From positions 1-54,047 of the forward strand of contig CAZOGY010000008.1 of NCBI GenBank assembly GCA_964579305.1: 54,047 nucleotides of DNA, written 5' to 3'. Origin of the DNA: JBCBWG01 sp964579305. Lineage in GTDB: Bacteria; Pseudomonadota; Alphaproteobacteria; Rhizobiales; Hyphomicrobiaceae. Of the stretch, positions 49,853 to 54,047 are shown piece by piece (position 1 is the stretch's first letter; every line of letters starts with the position of its first letter). Under the pieces are notes generated by a model that saw only the letters and a program-made list of their open reading frames with translations, was not told where the DNA came from and searched no databases. The position numbers and the translations under genes were made by a program.

Positions 49853-50476
49853 TTAGTTCTGGGCGAACTGCGGGTAGCGGCGCGCGCACTTCTCGCCAAG
49901 GAACTCGTTTATTTCCGAGATCATTTCGCCGTGGAACAGGCCAAAGTTGTCTTCGAGTTTGGCAACTGTCCAGATCGCACCCTTGATGATGGTCGGCGCG
50001 TCGATGTTGGACACGTTGATCCAAGCTTTTTTCGCCTTGCCGCCTTCGAACTCGATCTTTGGCGCCATGTCGAGCTTGACGGTCGTCATCTTGCTTTCGC
50101 GCTCGATGTTGCAGGTCACCGTGTGCTTATCGAACTGGACCGTGTGCTTGCCTTCGCCCATCGCCTTGGCGACTTCGGCATTGTTCAAGTTCAGGTCAAC
50201 GCCGCACTGAGCGTCGCCGAACGTCCAAGTGATTTTCTTCTGGCGGACGCCGTCTTCGATGTACGATTTGGTCCAGGTTTTCTGGATCTTGCAGGACAGG
50301 CTGCCGTCTTGCTTTTTCGTCAGCGCAGCTTCGCAGAGCCGGGCCTCGCAGGCTTTGAGCTGTTCACGCTCGTCCGGTGCGGCCTTGATGACCTGAGCTG
50401 ATGCGGTCGCTGAGAGCAGAACGCTCCCGACCAGTGCCGTAACCGCAGCGATGGCGCCGCTTTTGGTGTTCAACAT
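49853..50476 (-). CDS. Exported cysteine-rich protein of unknown function
   Basis: A 207-residue protein with a Sec signal peptide (AIAAVTALVGSVLLSATASAQ). The mature part has at least six cysteines (for example ACEARLCEAAL, SLSCKIQKTW, AQCGVDL, TCNIERES and EKCARR), suggesting disulfide bonds in the periplasm. Lys-rich and Asn-rich stretches are typical of soluble periplasmic proteins. I recognise no family. The ATG at 50476 follows GGGGAAGACGA. Divergent from the oxidase subunit IV gene. Confidence 0.7.
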   Translation of the reverse strand: MLNTKSGAIAAVTALVGSVLLSATASAQVIKAAPDEREQLKACEARLCEAALTKKQDGSLSCKIQKTWTKSYIEDGVRQKKITWTFGDAQCGVDLNLNNAEVAKAMGEGKHTVQFDKHTVTCNIERESKMTTVKLDMAPKIEFEGGKAKKAWINVSNIDAPTIIKGAIWTVAKLEDNFGLFHGEMISEINEFLGEKCARRYPQFAQN

Positions 50477-50679
50477 TCGTCTTCCCCGTCTCTGTCGTCC
50501 AAGCGATCAGGTGGTGTGCTGGCCCGCCCCGCGGCGGCGGGCTGCCTCAAACGGAAGACCGAGGCCAAACCAAGGCAGCGCGGCGCGGCGTTGCCTATAG
50601 GCATCACGTCTGCTTGCGATTGACGGCGGGCTTGGCTTAAACGGTGCGTGGGAAACACCTAGGACACGGGCTTTTGCAC

Positions 50680-50823
50680 ATGGATATCGATACCTCGAAC
50701 GGCCACCCGGACATGGACTACGAGCAGCACAAGCAGACGTTCCGCGCCTTCTGGCTCGGCGCGCAGATCCTCACGGCTGCGGTTGTGCTGATCCTGATTC
50801 TGATGGCGGTCACGCTGCTGTAA
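50680..50823 (+). CDS. aa3-type cytochrome c oxidase subunit IV
   Basis: A 47-residue protein. The N-terminal half is polar (MDIDTSNGHPDMDYEQHKQT) and the rest is a single membrane helix (FRAFWLGAQILTAAVVLILILMAVTLL). The pattern DYEQHKQTFRAFW is the signature of the small subunit IV of bacterial aa3-type cytochrome c oxidase (COX4_pro_2). The gene is commonly next to the transhydrogenase operon in alphaproteobacteria, as here. No other oxidase subunit is in the window. Confidence 0.88.
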   Translation: MDIDTSNGHPDMDYEQHKQTFRAFWLGAQILTAAVVLILILMAVTLL

Positions 50824-50985
50824 AGCGTTGCGGCTGAAACGGCGGACCGTGCCAGGGCCGAACGTCTGCGTCATCATAGCGGGCGCGGTCAGCTTGCCCC
50901 GCCACCGCTTGTCCTCAACACTGGCAGGCCGGTTTGACGCTCTGTCACACCGGCAAACCCTCTTTTTTTGTTTTCGGAGACGTTC

Positions 50986-52137
50986 ATGGTCACGGTGGCG
51001 ACCACACACGAACCGGATGGTGAGCCGCGCGTCGGGCTTTCGCCAGATACGGCGAAACGACTTGTCGGGCTCGGCTGCAAGGTTCGGGTTCAGTCTGGAA
51101 CGGGACTGCGCTCCCACTTCTCCGACGCCGAATACGAGAAGGCTGGGGCTGAAGTGGTTGCAACCGCCGAAGCGGCCGCGGCCGGCGCTGATCTTTTGTT
51201 GCAGGTCGCGCGGCCAGGCGTCGACGTCGTCAACGCGCTGAAGCCTGATGGCGCGGTTGCCGCGATGATGGAGCCGTTCCGCGACCGGCCGGCGCTGGAA
51301 GCACTCGCCGCGACCGGGCGCCATTTGTTCACGATGGAGTTCATTCCCCGCACGACGCGGGCACAGGCGATGGACGTGCTGTCGTCGCAAGCCAACCTGG
51401 CTGGCTACAAAGCGGTGGTCGATGCCTCGTCGATGTTTGAGCAGGCGCTGCCGATGATGATGACGGCGGCTGGTACGGTGCCGGCTGCGCGTGTGTTCGT
51501 CATGGGGGCGGGCGTTGCTGGTTTGCAGGCGATCGCAACGGCGCGCCGCCTTGGTGCGATCGTGACCGCAACGGACGTGCGCCCGGCCACGGAAGAACAG
51601 GTTGCATCGCTCGGGGCGAAGTTCATTGCGGTGAAAAACGAGGAGTTCTTGGCGGCTCAAACGTCAGCGGGTTACGCCAAGCAAATGTCGGAAGACTATC
51701 AGCGCCAGCAGGCTGAACTCGTTGCAGAGCACGTCAAAGGCCAAGACATCGTAATCACCACGGCGCAGATCCCAGGTCGGCCGGCGCCGAAGCTGATCAC
51801 GCAGGCCATGGTGGAGAGCATGCGGCCTGGATCGGTCATCGTCGATCTGGCGGCGGCCACCGGCGGCAACTGTGAACTGACGCAGGTGGGCCAGACGGTG
51901 ACGCACAATGGCGTGATGATCTATGGCCCGGCCAATCTGCCTGGGACGGTCGCCGTGAACGCATCCACGTTGTATGCCAAGAACTTGTTCACGTTCCTTC
52001 AGTTGATGGTCGAGAAAGACGCCGCGGCGCTGAGCATCGACATGGAGGACGACATCATCCAGGGCACGCTGGTCGCCAAAGGCGGACAGATCGTGCATCC
52101 AAACCTGCTGCCCAAGGAGGAGACGGCCAGTGCGTAA
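50986..52137 (+). CDS. pntAA: NAD(P) transhydrogenase subunit alpha, part 1 (NAD-binding domain I)
   Basis: Proton-translocating transhydrogenase transfers hydride between NADH and NADP+. This 383-residue soluble part (dI) has the NAD-binding Rossmann segment FVMGAGVAGLQAIATARRLGAIVTATDVRP and the family motifs FIPRTTRAQAMDVLSSQANLAGYKAV and RPAPKLITQAMVESMRPGSVIVDLA. The alpha subunit is split here into two genes, the alphaproteobacterial form. The ATG at 50986 follows CGGAGA; a TTG 18 bases earlier is less likely. It overlaps pntAB by eight bases. Confidence 0.96.
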   Translation: MVTVATTHEPDGEPRVGLSPDTAKRLVGLGCKVRVQSGTGLRSHFSDAEYEKAGAEVVATAEAAAAGADLLLQVARPGVDVVNALKPDGAVAAMMEPFRDRPALEALAATGRHLFTMEFIPRTTRAQAMDVLSSQANLAGYKAVVDASSMFEQALPMMMTAAGTVPAARVFVMGAGVAGLQAIATARRLGAIVTATDVRPATEEQVASLGAKFIAVKNEEFLAAQTSAGYAKQMSEDYQRQQAELVAEHVKGQDIVITTAQIPGRPAPKLITQAMVESMRPGSVIVDLAAATGGNCELTQVGQTVTHNGVMIYGPANLPGTVAVNASTLYAKNLFTFLQLMVEKDAAALSIDMEDDIIQGTLVAKGGQIVHPNLLPKEETASA

Positions 52138-52513
52138 TCTCATCACGCTTGGCGCCGCTGCGCTGTTGTTCTCGGCCGGGCCGGCGTTCGCGGCCGGAGG
52201 CGATGCCGTCTCGCCGATCGTGTACCAACTCATGGTTTTCGTGATCGCGATTTTCGTCGGCTATTATGTTGTTTGGTCGGTCACGCCGGCACTGCACACA
52301 CCGCTGATGGCCGTGACCAACGCAATCTCCTCGGTCATCGTGGTCGGGGCGCTGCTCGCGGTCGGGGTGTCGCTGACGTCTGAGGGTTCAATGGCGGCCA
52401 AGGTCTTTGGCTTCCTCGCGCTGGTGATGGCAGCCGTCAACATCTTCGGTGGCTTCCTCGTCACGCAACGCATGCTTGCCATGTACAAGAAAAAAGCCCC
52501 CGCCAAGAAATAG
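52130..52513 (+). CDS. pntAB: NAD(P) transhydrogenase subunit alpha, part 2 (membrane)
   Basis: A 127-residue membrane part carrying the first helices of the proton channel (VYQLMVFVIAIFVGYYVVWSV, then HTPLMAVTNAISSVIVVGALLAVG). The N-terminal 22 residues look like a signal sequence or an extra helix (LITLGAAALLFSAGPAFA). The start is a GTG at 52130, inside the end of pntAA, preceded by GGAG. The 82 bases before pntB show nothing else. Confidence 0.94.
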   Translation: MRNLITLGAAALLFSAGPAFAAGGDAVSPIVYQLMVFVIAIFVGYYVVWSVTPALHTPLMAVTNAISSVIVVGALLAVGVSLTSEGSMAAKVFGFLALVMAAVNIFGGFLVTQRMLAMYKKKAPAKK

Positions 52514-52595
52514 ACACCGGGAGCGGGTCGTCCGCGGCCCGCCGGCACTCTCCGCCTGAGCCCCCCAGAATTTCCGACTTTGGAAAGTTGAACCG

Positions 52596-54008
52596 ATGAA
52601 CGCCGACATTATCGCGCTGCTTTACCTCGCCTCAGGGGTGCTTTTCATTCTCGCGTTGCGAGGTCTTTCCAGCCCTGAAACGTCCCGGCAGGGCAACGTC
52701 TACGGCATGATCGGTATGGCGATTGCCACCGTGACAACTGTTGCGTTGCTGGGTGCGCCGGACGATCCGCTGACGTGGGGGTTGATCGCGGGAGCACTGG
52801 TGATTGGCGGCGGCCTTGGGGCGGTCATCGCACAGCGCATTCCGATGACGGCCATGCCGGAATTGGTTGCTGCGTTCCACTCGCTGGTCGGCCTTGCCGC
52901 AGTCTTCGTGGCTGCCGCTGCGCTTTATGCGCCGGATGCGTTCAATCTCATTCCAGCCGGTCAGACGGGTATCGCACCGCTGTCGCTGCTTGAAATGTCA
53001 CTTGGCACGGCCATCGGGGCGTTGACGTTCACCGGTTCGGTCATTGCATTCGCTAAGCTTTCAGGGCGCATGTCGGGCAAACCAATCATTTTGCCTGCGC
53101 GCCACCTGATCAACATCGCGCTTGCTGTCGTGCTGGTCGTCTTGGTTTATCAGTTCTGCGTCAGCGGCGGCACGCCGGTTCTGTTCTGGGCGATTACCGG
53201 CCTGGCGCTTTTGCTTGGCGTTTTGATGATTATCCCCATCGGCGGTGCGGACATGCCCGTGGTCGTGTCGATGCTGAACTCCTATTCGGGTTGGGCGGCC
53301 GCTGGGATTGGTTTCACGCTCGGCAACATCGCGCTGATCATCACGGGCGCGTTGGTTGGTTCGTCGGGCGCGATCCTGTCCTACATCATGTGTAAGGGCA
53401 TGAACCGGTCGTTCATCTCGGTGATCCTCGGCGGATTTGGCGGCGAGACGGCCGGTCCGGCTGGCGACGATGGCGTTCAGCGGACTGTCAAGCAAGGCGC
53501 CCCCGATGATGCAGCATTCCTGATGAAGAACGCTTCGAAAGTGATCATCGTGCCCGGCTATGGCATGGCGGTTGCGCAAGCCCAGCACGCGCTGCGTGAA
53601 TTGGCCGACAAGCTCAAGGAAGAGGGCGTTGAGGTCAAATACGCGATCCACCCGGTTGCGGGCCGCATGCCGGGGCACATGAACGTGTTGCTGGCGGAAG
53701 CCAACGTTCCATACGACGAAGTGTTTGAGCTGGAAGATATCAACTCGGAGTTCGCGCAGGCCGATATCGCCTACGTGATCGGCGCTAACGACGTGACCAA
53801 TCCGGCCGCTGAAGATGATCCGTCGTCGCCGATTTACGGCATGCCGGTGCTGCAGGTTTGGAAAGCCGGCACGGTCATGTTCAACAAGCGTTCGCTGTCG
53901 TCGGGTTATGCTGGTATCGACAACCCATTGTTCTACCGCGATAACACGATGATGATCCTCGGCGACGCCAAGAAAATGACCGAGGAGATCGGCAAGTCCA
54001 TCGATTAA
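52596..54008 (+). CDS. pntB: NAD(P) transhydrogenase subunit beta
   Basis: A 470-residue protein with an N-terminal membrane domain (about nine helices; MPELVAAFHSLVGLAAVFVA and IGGADMPVVVSMLNSYSGWAAAGIGF are conserved channel motifs) and the C-terminal NADP-binding domain III (VIIVPGYGMAVAQAQHALRELADKL, then HPVAGRMPGHMNVLLAEANVPYD and VIGANDVTNPAA). It completes the pntAA-pntAB-pntB operon. GGAAAG precedes the ATG at 52596. The gene is complete; only 39 bases follow it in the window. Confidence 0.97.
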   Translation: MNADIIALLYLASGVLFILALRGLSSPETSRQGNVYGMIGMAIATVTTVALLGAPDDPLTWGLIAGALVIGGGLGAVIAQRIPMTAMPELVAAFHSLVGLAAVFVAAAALYAPDAFNLIPAGQTGIAPLSLLEMSLGTAIGALTFTGSVIAFAKLSGRMSGKPIILPARHLINIALAVVLVVLVYQFCVSGGTPVLFWAITGLALLLGVLMIIPIGGADMPVVVSMLNSYSGWAAAGIGFTLGNIALIITGALVGSSGAILSYIMCKGMNRSFISVILGGFGGETAGPAGDDGVQRTVKQGAPDDAAFLMKNASKVIIVPGYGMAVAQAQHALRELADKLKEEGVEVKYAIHPVAGRMPGHMNVLLAEANVPYDEVFELEDINSEFAQADIAYVIGANDVTNPAAEDDPSSPIYGMPVLQVWKAGTVMFNKRSLSSGYAGIDNPLFYRDNTMMILGDAKKMTEEIGKSID

Positions 54009-54047
54009 TCAGGCCTTGCCGCTTCGTGCGCTCGGGGCTGGGGGAAT

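Noticed and set aside
1..54047. tRNA or rRNA genes, CRISPR arrays, transposases
   Set aside because: I read both strands for these and found none that I could support.

Overview
The window reads as a high-GC chromosomal segment from an alphaproteobacterium, most likely of the order Hyphomicrobiales (Rhizobiales). The evidence is the split pntAA-pntAB-pntB transhydrogenase operon headed by a tiny aa3-type cytochrome oxidase subunit IV gene, a MaeB-type malic enzyme with a phosphotransacetylase tail, CoxD/CoxE and form II CoxSLM molybdenum hydroxylase genes, a DUF2852 protein, and intergenic palindromic repeats of the kind common in that order. The order-level call is inference. Three runs of N (2195-2204, 46603-46702, 48549-48648) show that this is a scaffolded draft, possibly a metagenome bin. 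The first run lies inside maeB and joins two contigs whose overlapping parts do not match.

Layout. 0.2-7.1 kb: malic enzyme, a class III CoA-transferase, cystathionine beta-lyase and UDP-glucose dehydrogenase. 7.2-11.4 kb: a DUF4149 membrane protein, then a co-oriented group of an exported PAAR protein, an exported TPR-CHAT protease-like protein and a small proteasome-fold Ntn-hydrolase. 11.4-13.7 kb: the CoxD-type MoxR ATPase and CoxE-type VWA protein that normally mature CO-dehydrogenase-family enzymes. 13.8-24 kb: mixed metabolism and RNA modification (class V aminotransferase, nitronate monooxygenase, RsuA-family pseudouridine synthase, RsmC-like methyltransferase, lone ParB-like protein, FMN alpha-hydroxyacid oxidase with a HAD hydrolase, RlpA-like protein, ketopantoate-reductase-like and PEP-mutase-superfamily enzymes).

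24.2-29.6 kb: a complete five-gene branched-chain-amino-acid-type (HAAT) ABC transporter operon with a Tat-exported binding protein and a terminator directly after the binding-protein gene. 29.7-34.8 kb: a regulator-rich stretch (TetR, an XRE-TetR fusion, MarR) with a phytanoyl-CoA-dioxygenase-like gene, DUF2852, and a repeat-filled gap of about 765 bases. 34.8-39.9 kb: glutathione transferase, an unknown protein and a glycine-betaine/proline transporter (proX-proW-proV), again with a terminator after the binding-protein gene. 40.4-42.4 kb: an exported animal-type heme peroxidase. 42.5-47.4 kb: coxG-S-L-M (form II motif AYRGAGR). 47.6-50.5 kb: a 3-hydroxyisobutyrate-dehydrogenase-family gene and an unknown membrane-anchored protein, both cut by a gap, then an unknown exported protein. 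50.7-54.0 kb: oxidase subunit IV and the transhydrogenase operon.

The accessory proteins CoxD/CoxE and the CoxGSLM enzyme lie about 29 kb apart and probably serve each other. NADPH-related functions (MaeB, Pnt) and uptake of amino acids and compatible solutes suggest a heterotroph living on organic acids and amino acids. The most unusual items are the exported PAAR / CHAT / Ntn-hydrolase group, the double-HTH XRE-TetR regulator, the RlpA-like protein that has lost conserved RlpA residues, the animal-type peroxidase, a triple 16-base operator-like array before metC, and several strong inverted repeats with no assigned role.
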